From Paenibacillus paridis (GTDB lineage: Bacteria > Bacillota > Bacilli > Paenibacillales > Paenibacillaceae), in assembly GCF_006345825.1 (NCBI RefSeq), contig NZ_VCIX01000092.1:806001-870000 (forward strand): DNA of 64,000 nt, read 5' to 3'. The position numbers and the translations under genes are program-made. Positions 15,393-23,200 of the stretch are shown here, one piece after another. Within the stretch, counting starts at the first letter, position 1. Each line of letters opens with the position of its first letter. Under the pieces are notes generated by a model that had not been told where the DNA came from, searched no databases, and saw only the letters and a list, made by a program, of their open reading frames with translations.

Positions 15393-16290
15393 CTTCGCAA
15401 TGGTATGGTCATCGGTCTTTCATTATGATCCCGAGCTGACAGCCCATCAAATCATGCATGAATACAGGCTGCCGCGCGTGCTGGGAGCTGTCGTCACGGG
15501 TATGGCCTTTGCCACGGCAGGAGCGCTTATGCAGGGAGTGACGCGCAATCCGATGGCGGATACCGGCATTTTGGGGGTAAATGCCGGAGCAGCCTTTGTT
15601 GTTGCCCTGTGCTTTGCCTTCTGGCCGGGCCTTTCTTATTCCCAGCTCATTCTGATGTCATTCCTGGGAGCGGCGCTCAGCACGCTGTTTATCGTATTGT
15701 TAGGCTCTGCAACGCAGGGCGGCCTTCATTCTTTGAGACTTACGGTCGCTGGCGCTGTCGTCGCGGCAATTCTTCACTCCTTCAGCAGCGGCATCGCGAT
15801 TTATTATGATTTGAGCCAGGATCTTGCATTCTGGTATGCGGGCGGAGTTGCAGGCGTGAAGTGGGAGCATTTGAAACTGCTTGCCCCAATCGTGTTCATC
15901 GTTATCGCTTGGGCTTCGACGATGGGCCGATCGATCACTTTCCTGTCGCTCGGCGACGAGTCGGCAGCAAGCCTTGGCATACATACGGGGAAAATCAAGG
16001 TGCTTGGCATGACGGCTGCGGTTGTGCTTGCAGGAGCATCCGTTTCGGTTGCGGGGTCGATCGGATTTGTCGGTTTGGTTGTTCCGCATATTGCTCGGCG
16101 GCTGATCGGCGTTGATTATCGCAAAATCATTCCGTTCTCTGCCCTGCTTGGAGCCATTTTGCTCGTATGGGCGGATTTCGCTTCACGCATGGTCAACCCC
16201 CCAAGAGAGTTCGCTATCGGAGCTATGGTTGCTTTGGTAGGCGTGCCGTTCTTTCTTTATTTAGCCCGTAAAGAAAGGAGGGAGCTGTAG
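15286..16290 (+). CDS. Ferric-siderophore ABC transporter permease, FecCD family (FeuB-like)
   Basis: A 334-residue membrane protein of the FecCD/BtuC family with about nine or ten spans. Typical landmarks are YRLPRVLGAVVTGMAFATAGALMQGVTRNPMADTGILG (about 56-93), the FLSLGDESAASLGIH coupling-helix region and GFVGLVVPHIARRLIG near the C-terminus. It pairs with the next gene, one base away. Its Shine-Dalgarno placement is odd (see the leader ORF). The frame is closed by a TGA at 15271, so no start further upstream is possible. No ATPase is encoded nearby; a shared FecE/YusV-type ATPase is presumed. Confidence 0.9.
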   Translation: MSGHITWKTGLWFAAAIAALLMSIFLAISYGAKDLSFAMVWSSVFHYDPELTAHQIMHEYRLPRVLGAVVTGMAFATAGALMQGVTRNPMADTGILGVNAGAAFVVALCFAFWPGLSYSQLILMSFLGAALSTLFIVLLGSATQGGLHSLRLTVAGAVVAAILHSFSSGIAIYYDLSQDLAFWYAGGVAGVKWEHLKLLAPIVFIVIAWASTMGRSITFLSLGDESAASLGIHTGKIKVLGMTAAVVLAGASVSVAGSIGFVGLVVPHIARRLIGVDYRKIIPFSALLGAILLVWADFASRMVNPPREFAIGAMVALVGVPFFLYLARKERREL

Positions 16291-16291
16291 G

Positions 16292-17329
16292 ATGGCGAGC
16301 CTGGAGCAGAAAAGGACAACGAGAGCGATTCTTGTCGGCATTATTTTAATAACGGTTGCGGCTGCTGTTATCGTAGTTAGCTTAAATACCGGAACGATAC
16401 GGCTGTCACCGTCATCCATATGGCGTACGCTGCTCGGAGGCGGATCTTTCGATGAACAGCTGATCCTGTTTGAGTACCGCATGCCGCGGATAATCATTAC
16501 CCTTCTGGCGGGGATTGGACTGGGCATTTCTGGTGCGGTACTGCAAGGCGTTTCCCGCAATTCGCTTGCTGATCCCGGCATTCTTGGCATCCATGCTGGC
16601 GCGGCCCTTGGATTGATCATGTTTGTATCTTTCTTTCGTAATATGGAAGGGCCGACGGCGTTGTTGATCCCAATGTTCACCTTCGCGGGTGGAGCGGTCA
16701 TTTCTATCCTTATTTTCATGTTGGCCTATGACCGCTTCAAAGGCATGATTCCGATCCGTTTGATATTGGTCGGCATCGCGGTCGAGGCTGGCGTAAGTGC
16801 GCTCACGCTGTTCCTTTCCCTTCGTCTGGATGAGGATACCTATTCCTTTGCCGCCCGCTGGCTAGCGGGAAGCGTATGGGGCAGGGAGTGGGTGAACGTG
16901 TGGGCGCTGCTGCCTTGGATTGTACTGCTGGTTCCGATCGTTTATCTGAGGTCCCGGTCGCTCGATTTATTCGCACTCGGTGACGAGACCGCCGCAGGGG
17001 TAGGCAGCCACGTGACGCGAAACCGCGTCATTATGCTAGCCTTGGCAGTGGCCTTATCCTGCGCAAGCGTGTCCATGGCCGGCGGCATTGGCTTTATCGG
17101 TCTTATTGCGCCGCACATTGCCAGGCGGCTTGCAGGACCGCAGCATCGCCATTTTCTGCCGATAGCCGCTCTTATCGGCCTTGTTATTTTGGTAACGGCG
17201 GATACGGTCGGTCGTTCCATCTTCCAGCCTAACGCGATACCGGCAGGCGTCGTAGTTGCGGCGATAGGCGGTCCATATTTCTTATATTTGCTATTAAGCA
17301 CAAAACCTAACTCACGGAGGAATTCTTAA
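16292..17329 (+). CDS. Ferric-siderophore ABC transporter permease, FecCD family (FeuC-like)
   Basis: A 345-residue second permease of the pair, with the same order of landmarks: EYRMPRIIITLLAGIGLGISGAVLQGVSRNSLADPGILG (about 60-98), LFALGDETAAGVGSHV and GFIGLIAPHIARRLAG. AAGGAGGGAG lies inside the end of the preceding gene, so the two are translated from one message. The heterodimer forms the channel for a ferric chelate such as bacillibactin. The substrate is inferred from the Btr-like regulator. Confidence 0.92.
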   Translation: MASLEQKRTTRAILVGIILITVAAAVIVVSLNTGTIRLSPSSIWRTLLGGGSFDEQLILFEYRMPRIIITLLAGIGLGISGAVLQGVSRNSLADPGILGIHAGAALGLIMFVSFFRNMEGPTALLIPMFTFAGGAVISILIFMLAYDRFKGMIPIRLILVGIAVEAGVSALTLFLSLRLDEDTYSFAARWLAGSVWGREWVNVWALLPWIVLLVPIVYLRSRSLDLFALGDETAAGVGSHVTRNRVIMLALAVALSCASVSMAGGIGFIGLIAPHIARRLAGPQHRHFLPIAALIGLVILVTADTVGRSIFQPNAIPAGVVVAAIGGPYFLYLLLSTKPNSRRNS

Positions 17330-17330
17330 C

Positions 17331-18293
17331 ATGATGAAACGAATGCTTACCACGCTTGTCACACTTATGATTGTAGGGGCGCTGGCTGCTTGCGGACAGT
17401 CTACTACTCCAAATGGGGCTTCATCCAGTACGAACACACCAACAAATGCGGCTTCCGAAGCTCCGGAATCGTCATCGGATGTGATAACGCATGATGCGAA
17501 TGCGAAGATTGCCTCCATGTCGATCCACATTACCAATAACCTGCTTGCGCTTGGGATTAAGCCTGCAGGTTCGGTCGTTGGCGGAGATGTGAAGGACTTC
17601 TTGCCGCATGTCGCTGATCAGCTGGAGGGAGTATCCAAGCTCGGTGTCGTAACCGACCCGGACATGGAATCCGTTCTCGCGCTTAAACCGGATGTCATTT
17701 ATATCGATGAGGTGTATACGGGGGATGATCTGGCGAAGTTTGAGAAAATTGCCCCTACCATTAGCATCGATATGGATAATGGGACATGGCGCGACCATTT
17801 GAATCGAATTGCGCAGCATGTAGGCAAAGAAAAGGAGGCCGAAGCCTTCATTAAAGACTACGAGGAGAAAGCCGAGCGTGTCAAAGGGCTAATAAGCGCA
17901 GAACTAGGGCAAGACGCGAAGGTCATGGCTATCCGCATGACAGCGAAAGAGCTTCGGGTCATGGGCATGAAGCGGCCGGTAGGACCCATTATGTTTGAAG
18001 ACTTGGCATTAAATCCGGCTGTCGGCGTAGAGAAAATTACCGATGAGCCTTATGCGGTTATTTCTCAAGAGGTATTGCCTGATTTCGATGCAGATGCGAT
18101 ATTCGTCATTATTAGCAAAGGCAACGAAGCCAAGGCTAATTTCGATGAGCTGGAAAAAAACCTCGTATGGAAAAACTTGAAAGCCGTAAAGAACAAGCAC
18201 GTATATGTGCTCGATGGACAAAAATGGCTCGATTATTCTTCTATCGGACACAGCATGGCACTGGATGACGCTGAGCAGCTGTTCACGAAATAG
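17331..18293 (+). CDS. Ferric-siderophore-binding lipoprotein (FeuA-like)
   Basis: A 320-residue extracytoplasmic binding protein with a lipoprotein signal (lipobox LAAC, Cys21), a Ser/Thr/Asn-rich linker to about residue 50, and a class III binding-protein fold with a rigid helix. Recognisable stretches are KIASMSIHITNNLLALGIKPAG, the ALKPDVIYIDEVYTGDDLAKFEKIAPTI segment, and LVWKNLKAVKNKHVYVLD near the end. The start ATG 17331 (or 17334) follows GGAGG and comes one base after the permease stop. It delivers the ferric complex to the permease pair. The operon ends with a terminator 25 bases later. Confidence 0.92.
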   Translation: MMKRMLTTLVTLMIVGALAACGQSTTPNGASSSTNTPTNAASEAPESSSDVITHDANAKIASMSIHITNNLLALGIKPAGSVVGGDVKDFLPHVADQLEGVSKLGVVTDPDMESVLALKPDVIYIDEVYTGDDLAKFEKIAPTISIDMDNGTWRDHLNRIAQHVGKEKEAEAFIKDYEEKAERVKGLISAELGQDAKVMAIRMTAKELRVMGMKRPVGPIMFEDLALNPAVGVEKITDEPYAVISQEVLPDFDADAIFVIISKGNEAKANFDELEKNLVWKNLKAVKNKHVYVLDGQKWLDYSSIGHSMALDDAEQLFTK

Positions 18294-18317
18294 AGCGCAA
18301 GAATAAAAAAGGAAAGA

Positions 18318-18359
18318 CTGAAGCGGGGGCGGAACAGCTCTCTTGCTTCGGTTTTTTTT
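18318..18359 (+). terminator. Terminator of the siderophore uptake operon
   Basis: CTGAAGC pairs with GCTTCGG (one wobble), extended by partial inner pairing, and is followed by a run of eight T. Confidence 0.8.
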
Positions 18360-18493
18360 GTATTGGTAGATTCACCTGATGAGACAGCGGGTATAAGGTA
18401 CATAACCGATTTGAGGGGGATGACCGACTGCTGCAGCTTCAGGGCTGTGCAGCTTGGCTAAATATTCATCTAAAAAGAGAAGAAGGTGATCGC

Positions 18494-19573
18494 ATGGCCA
18501 AGCATAATCGTTTTATCCGATGGTGCATTTCGATTATTTTGGTGCTTGTCATTATTTATTTGGGCTCGCGGGTTAATTTTATTTTTAAGCCGATTTTATC
18601 GTTATTCAGCATGATTATTGTTCCGCTGATGCTCTCGGGGTTCTTTTATTATCTTTTGCGTCCGCTCGTGAACGTCATGGAGCGCCGCAAGGTGAACCGT
18701 ACGTTGTCCATTTTGCTTATTTATTTGGTGTTTGCCCTTATCATGGTCGGTTTCTGCCTTTGGGTATGGCCGTCTTTGCGGACGCAATTAATCAATTTAG
18801 TCGAGAACGCCCCCACGCTATTCACCGCGCTCAGCAAGCAGGTGGAAGAGCTAGAGCATAACGGCTTTCTATCGTCCTTCTTGCCGCAGGATTCCAATCC
18901 GCTTTCCAAGCTGACGGAGTATTTAAATAAAGGCTTTACCGTACTGACCGAATATTTGTCGGGACTGTTCGTCTTTTTCTCCAATTTTGCCATCGTGTTG
19001 ATTACGTTTCCGATTTTGCTGTTTTATATGTTGAAGGAGGGCGGGAAGTTTGGTGAGCAGGTCGTCAGCTTCATCCCGAAGCGCTTCCGAGTCGATGCTA
19101 ATGCGGTACTGGATGATATTGACCATATGCTCAGCAGCTTCATCGTCGGACGGGTCATTGTTAATGTCGCACTCGGCGTATTGATGTACGTAGGGTTTCT
19201 TTTCATTGATTTGCCCTATGCGCTTTTGTTGACGGTTGTAGCAATCATATTAAATTTTATTCCGTTTATCGGATCGTTTTTATCCTCCGTACCCATTGTT
19301 ATTATTGGTTTTATTGAATCACCGTCTACCGCGATTTGGTCCGTAGTGATCATTACGATCGCACAGCAAATACAGGATAATTTGATCGCGCCTTATGTTT
19401 TTGGGAAACAGCTCGATATTCATCCCCTGACGACCATTATTCTGGTACTCGTTGGCGGAGATATTGCAGGCATACTGGGCATACTGCTCATTATTCCGAT
19501 TTATATGATATTAAAAATCGTATATCGCCGCGTATACGAGCTGTTTTTCAAGCAGCAATGGGAAAATGCCTGA
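18494..19573 (+). CDS. AI-2E family transporter (YtvI/PerM-like)
   Basis: A 359-residue polytopic membrane protein. It has two early spans (about 12-60), a third at about 72-92, a long amphipathic section (about 95-155), then further spans, with the conserved FLIDLPYALLLTVVAIILNFIPFIGSFLSSVPIV region (about 237-270) and AQQIQDNLIAPYVFGKQLDIHPLTTIILVLVGG (about 290-322) that define the AI-2E/PerM family. Family members have been linked to autoinducer export or Na+/H+ exchange. The substrate cannot be predicted here. GAAGAAGGTGA precedes the ATG. The gene is a single unit between two transcription units. Confidence 0.88.
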   Translation: MAKHNRFIRWCISIILVLVIIYLGSRVNFIFKPILSLFSMIIVPLMLSGFFYYLLRPLVNVMERRKVNRTLSILLIYLVFALIMVGFCLWVWPSLRTQLINLVENAPTLFTALSKQVEELEHNGFLSSFLPQDSNPLSKLTEYLNKGFTVLTEYLSGLFVFFSNFAIVLITFPILLFYMLKEGGKFGEQVVSFIPKRFRVDANAVLDDIDHMLSSFIVGRVIVNVALGVLMYVGFLFIDLPYALLLTVVAIILNFIPFIGSFLSSVPIVIIGFIESPSTAIWSVVIITIAQQIQDNLIAPYVFGKQLDIHPLTTIILVLVGGDIAGILGILLIIPIYMILKIVYRRVYELFFKQQWENA

Positions 19574-19668
19574 CACTAAGCTTCCATTTGGGATGCGGAA
19601 TCCGGCAGCTTTTGGTATAATGACGTCGACTTAGACAAATATACCGAAAGTACGGTGGCTAGAAGACT

Positions 19669-20499
19669 ATGGGGATAAATGCTTTGGAAAATAAACGGAT
19701 TGTTATCGCCGGTTCTCGCAAAACGGACGAGATGTGCCTAATTGTGGAAAAGCAGGGCGGGACGCCGATCGTTCGTTCACTTCAAGGTTTAACGATGTTT
19801 GATGAGGACTTGCTCGCCGAGCCGCTTCGCGGTTTTGCAGAGCAGGGCGCGGATTGGGTCATCTTGACGACCGGCATGGGATCGGACAGTCTCGTTGCTG
19901 CGGCCGATAAGCTAGGCATCGGAGAAGCCGTTCGTATGCGGTTGGCGGAAGCCAAAATCGCAACGAGAGGATACAAAACCTCCGCCTTTCTAAAGCGGAA
20001 CGGCTTCAAAGCAGTTGTCAGCGATGATGATGGCACTATGCAGGGATTGATTGAAAACTTGAATGCCTTTGATTTTAGCGGCCAGCGCGTTTGGATTCAG
20101 CTGCACGGTGAGCCGGCGCCGGAGCTGGTAAACTTCTTGAGAGCAAAGGGGGCTTCACATGTCGAAGCCATTCTGCCATACCGGCATGTGCCGCCAGAAT
20201 CGGATACGGTAGAACAGCTGCTTGTGGAGCTTGGCGAAGGTGAAGTGGATGCGGTTTGTTTTACAACAGCCGTGCAAGTGCATTATTTGTTTCGATTTGC
20301 CAAGGAGACGCAGCGCGAAGAGCTGCTTCATCAAGCTTTTGGAGGTTCGGTTCTCGCAGCCGCAGTCGGCAAAGTGACGGCAGAAGCGCTGCGGCAATAC
20401 GGTGTCGAACAAATGGTTGTGCCGGAATTGGAGAGAATGGGCGCTCTGATTATCGAGATCGGCCGTTACTACGAGCAAACTAGTCAACAGCAAGCCTAG
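19669..20499 (+). CDS. HemD-like protein (uroporphyrinogen-III synthase family), copy 2
   Basis: A 276-residue protein, the same length as the copy at 3364-4194 and clearly homologous along its whole length (GKRIVIAGS/NKRIVIAGS, KQGG.P.VRSLQGLT, ATRGYKT.AFLK, V.IQLHGE.APEL, VDAVCFTTAVQV, AVGKVTA.AL). It has the two-lobed HemD fold and no extra domain. As with copy 1, no haem or siroheme synthesis gene lies beside it; the neighbours are an AI-2E transporter and a ROK regulator. The Shine-Dalgarno sequence is weak (GTACGGTGG). One copy may serve ordinary tetrapyrrole synthesis and the other a specialised or regulatory task; the sequence does not say which. Confidence 0.75.
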   Translation: MGINALENKRIVIAGSRKTDEMCLIVEKQGGTPIVRSLQGLTMFDEDLLAEPLRGFAEQGADWVILTTGMGSDSLVAAADKLGIGEAVRMRLAEAKIATRGYKTSAFLKRNGFKAVVSDDDGTMQGLIENLNAFDFSGQRVWIQLHGEPAPELVNFLRAKGASHVEAILPYRHVPPESDTVEQLLVELGEGEVDAVCFTTAVQVHYLFRFAKETQREELLHQAFGGSVLAAAVGKVTAEALRQYGVEQMVVPELERMGALIIEIGRYYEQTSQQQA

Positions 20500-20558
20500 G
20501 CTATTCAATTGAACCATTAAATTTGAAGCAGTCGTTAGCATGTAAAAGCAATATTGGA

Positions 20559-20590
20559 GACCCTTCTATGCGAATAGGAGGGTCTTTTGT
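20559..20590 (+). terminator. Terminator of HemD-like copy 2
   Basis: GACCCTTCTAT pairs with ATAGGAGGGTC (one wobble) around a GCGA loop, followed by TTTTGTTG. Confidence 0.8.
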
Positions 20591-20609
20591 TGTGGCCTCA
20601 TATTTGCAA

Positions 20610-20663
20610 TTGACGAGAATTATCGGGGTTCATTATAATGGTTTATATAATTAGTTAAACTAA
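20610..20663 (+). promoter_or_regulatory. Promoter and operator of the ROK regulator gene
   Basis: -35 TTGACG (20610-20615), 18 bases, -10 TATAAT (20634-20639). From 20651 the palindrome TTAGTT-A-AACTAA follows, with a further TTACTAATTA. This resembles the TTAGTTTG-type operators bound by XylR/ROK repressors and sits just past the transcription start, so autorepression is likely. Confidence 0.7.
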
Positions 20664-20690
20664 CTTACTAATTAGAGAGAGAGGTAACGC

Positions 20691-21872
20691 TTGTTCATGC
20701 AAAAAGGAGATTCTAACTATATTCGCGGCTTGAACGATCAATTAATATTGGACATCATCTTCAAGCAAGGCAGAATTTCGCGTGCGGAAGTAAGCCGATT
20801 GGCAGAACTAAGCAAGCCAACCGTTTCCTCATCCGTTCAGAGGCTGATCGACAAAGGTTTGGTGCGCGAGGTGGGCAGAGGGGAAAATGCGCAAGGAAGA
20901 AAAGCAACACTGTTGGAATTTAACTACTCCGCCTATTATGTTTGCGGAATCGATGTTGGAGCCAAGAAGGCACGGATCGCCTTGTCGCGGCCGGATAGCT
21001 CCCTGCTTGATTACGAAGAGCTGGAAACGGAAGGGGCTGAGCCGCATATTTTTATGCCCAAGCTGCAAGAGGTCATCAATAGGCTAATCGGCAGACAGGG
21101 CACGCAATGGGGGATGGTTCCCTACATAGCCGTTGCAATGCCGTCCGTTGTCGTTCCGGAGACAGGGCAGGCTTCGCTCATGCTTAACGAGCTGAAAAAA
21201 TATGAACATAGCTTTACACGGGAATCCCTAGAGAAGCTGTTTGCCACGCGGGTGCTTGTTGAGAATGACGTGAATTTAGCGACGATGGCAGAGCAAAGCA
21301 GCGGGACAGCCAAGGAGACTCCACTATTCGTATATTTATCCGTTGGTGCGGGTGTCGGTGCCGGTCTAGTTGTGGAAGGTCAGCTCGTAAGGGGGCTTGG
21401 AGGAGCTGCCGGAGAAATCGGTCATATGCGGCTTGGCCGAGAGGGGAGAGTAGAGGAATTGCTTTCCTCAGGGGGCCTGCAGCGAATCGCGCACAACTGT
21501 CTGGAAGATAGCAGCCAACCATCTTTGCTTCGGGAATACTTGGAGATAACGCCTGCTGTTCTATTTGAAGCGGCACGTATGGGGGATGAACTGGCCATTT
21601 CGATTACAGAAGAGTACGGTGAGCTGCTAGCGGCTGTTATTCATAATGTAAGCGTGATGATAGCTCCTGAGCTCATTGTGCTCGGCGGTGAGATTGGAAG
21701 CTATGCGGACGTATTATTACCGGTAGTAGCTAAGCATACAGATCTCCGCTTTCCCATTCGGCCACTGCTAACGGGTTCCATTTTGGGTGAGACAGCAGTT
21801 GTCCTCGGAGCTGTAAATCTGGCTGCCCGCCATGCTTATGAACAAATTAGAAACGAACTTGTAAATCTTTAA
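20691..21872 (+). CDS. ROK family transcriptional regulator (XylR/NagC type)
   Basis: A protein of about 393 residues with an N-terminal MarR-like winged helix (about 10-75, ILDIIFKQGRISRAEVSRLAELSKPTVSSSVQRLIDKGLV) and a ROK sugar-kinase-like domain (about 85-380). The ROK part contains GIDVGAKKARIAL, ENDVNLATMAEQ, LSVGAGVGAGLVVEGQLVRGLGGAAGEIGHMRLG and APELIVLGGEIG. The zinc-binding GC(x)CGxxGC segment of true ROK kinases is not visible (VEELLSSGGLQRIA in its place), as expected for a regulator. Start is TTG 20691 (GAGAGAGG six bases before) or ATG 20697. It probably represses itself and the MFS gene downstream in response to a sugar. Confidence 0.88.
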   Translation: MFMQKGDSNYIRGLNDQLILDIIFKQGRISRAEVSRLAELSKPTVSSSVQRLIDKGLVREVGRGENAQGRKATLLEFNYSAYYVCGIDVGAKKARIALSRPDSSLLDYEELETEGAEPHIFMPKLQEVINRLIGRQGTQWGMVPYIAVAMPSVVVPETGQASLMLNELKKYEHSFTRESLEKLFATRVLVENDVNLATMAEQSSGTAKETPLFVYLSVGAGVGAGLVVEGQLVRGLGGAAGEIGHMRLGREGRVEELLSSGGLQRIAHNCLEDSSQPSLLREYLEITPAVLFEAARMGDELAISITEEYGELLAAVIHNVSVMIAPELIVLGGEIGSYADVLLPVVAKHTDLRFPIRPLLTGSILGETAVVLGAVNLAARHAYEQIRNELVNL

Positions 21873-21931
21873 CCAATAGAGAAAGCGCGACGGGGGTCAA
21901 AGCCATTACTCAGCAAAGGAAGATTAACTTC

Positions 21932-23125
21932 ATGGAAAAGGCAACGGCAATGGATTCGTCAGCGATAACAGGAGAGGCGAGAGCTGTATTGTACAAGCTC
22001 CGCATATTGTATTTATTTACGGGATTGGCTGGAGGCATGTTTAATCCCTATTTGACAACACTATTTGTACATCAAGGGATGTCTTCGGGAAGCGTTGGAA
22101 TTATGATGGCGGTAGGTACGCTGTTGTCTATCTTGGTACAGCCATTGTGGGGACTCATGGTGGACCGCTTTCGCCAGACGAAGCTGGTGCTGGTGCTCAG
22201 TATAGCTGTTCCGTCCATCTTAGCCTATTTCTACAGTGTCAAACTATTTGCGATCATGGTGCTTGTCTACACGATTTCGATTATTTTTCAAGTGACACAA
22301 AGCCCGATCGCCGATTCCTACGCGGTCTCGGCCGCAGGCCATGCCCGTACCTCGTATGGGACGATTCGCAGCTTGGGCAGCTTAGGAACAGCGCTTGGCG
22401 GATATGCGGGCGGACTTTATTTATCTCATTTTGCGATTACACAGCTATGGATGCCTTTTTTCCTATTTAGTGCGGCAGGGGCAATGACGGTATTGTCCTT
22501 ATCCAACCAGAGCGATTCGTATAAATCGGCAGTTTCGCTAAGTGAAGGCTTTAAAAAACTGCTAAGCAACCGTGATTTTGTTATTTTCCTTGTGGCTTGT
22601 TTTTTTGTTAACCAGACCCTGACTGCTTATAACTCATTTTTCGTTCTGTCCTTTCAGGAAGCGGGAGGAAGCTATTCTTTAGTCGGCGTCGCACTGCTGC
22701 TGGCGTCCATGACGAACGTCCCGTCTATGCTGCTTGCGGCCAAGGTCGTGGGCAAAATCGGGCGCGAGAAAACATTAGTGCTGGCAGCTTTCGCCTATGC
22801 GCTGCGCTGGGCAATTCAATGGCTGTACCCGATTCCTTCGGTCATGATCGGAATACAGGCGCTTCACGGCTTATCCTTTGGTTTATTTTATGTGGCCGCT
22901 GTGGAGTATGTCGCTGTCGCCTCGGGCAAGCAGATGCAGGCAACGGGCCAAAGCCTTTTCAATATGGTATTTGTAGGCTTGGGCGGCATCGTCGGAAATC
23001 TGCTTAATGGTTACCTCTATCACGCAGGAGGACCAGAAATGATGTATATGGCATGCACAGTTAGTGCGTTAATTGGTGTTGCCATGCTATATTGGGTGAA
23101 CAAGAGAACAGCTTTATCCGCCTAG
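21932..23125 (+). CDS. MFS transporter (MFS_1_like group)
   Basis: A 397-residue, 12-span major facilitator. The opening LYLFTGLAGGMFNPYLTTLFVHQGMSSGSVGIMMAVGTLLSILVQPLWGLMVDRFRQTK (about 28-90) has the GxxxDRxxxxK-like loop 2-3 motif. The resemblance is to the LacY/NupG-related MFS_1_like group often annotated as sugar or nucleoside symporters. It starts 60 bases after the ROK regulator stop, in the same direction, and is probably co-transcribed and sugar-related. The substrate is unknown. Confidence 0.85.
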   Translation: MEKATAMDSSAITGEARAVLYKLRILYLFTGLAGGMFNPYLTTLFVHQGMSSGSVGIMMAVGTLLSILVQPLWGLMVDRFRQTKLVLVLSIAVPSILAYFYSVKLFAIMVLVYTISIIFQVTQSPIADSYAVSAAGHARTSYGTIRSLGSLGTALGGYAGGLYLSHFAITQLWMPFFLFSAAGAMTVLSLSNQSDSYKSAVSLSEGFKKLLSNRDFVIFLVACFFVNQTLTAYNSFFVLSFQEAGGSYSLVGVALLLASMTNVPSMLLAAKVVGKIGREKTLVLAAFAYALRWAIQWLYPIPSVMIGIQALHGLSFGLFYVAAVEYVAVASGKQMQATGQSLFNMVFVGLGGIVGNLLNGYLYHAGGPEMMYMACTVSALIGVAMLYWVNKRTALSA

Positions 23126-23200
23126 TCGCTTCCTTTAACAGAGCAAGGACATGCGCGGCGGCGATACTCAGCATCCGAGAAACGACAGGCGGGGGATAAG

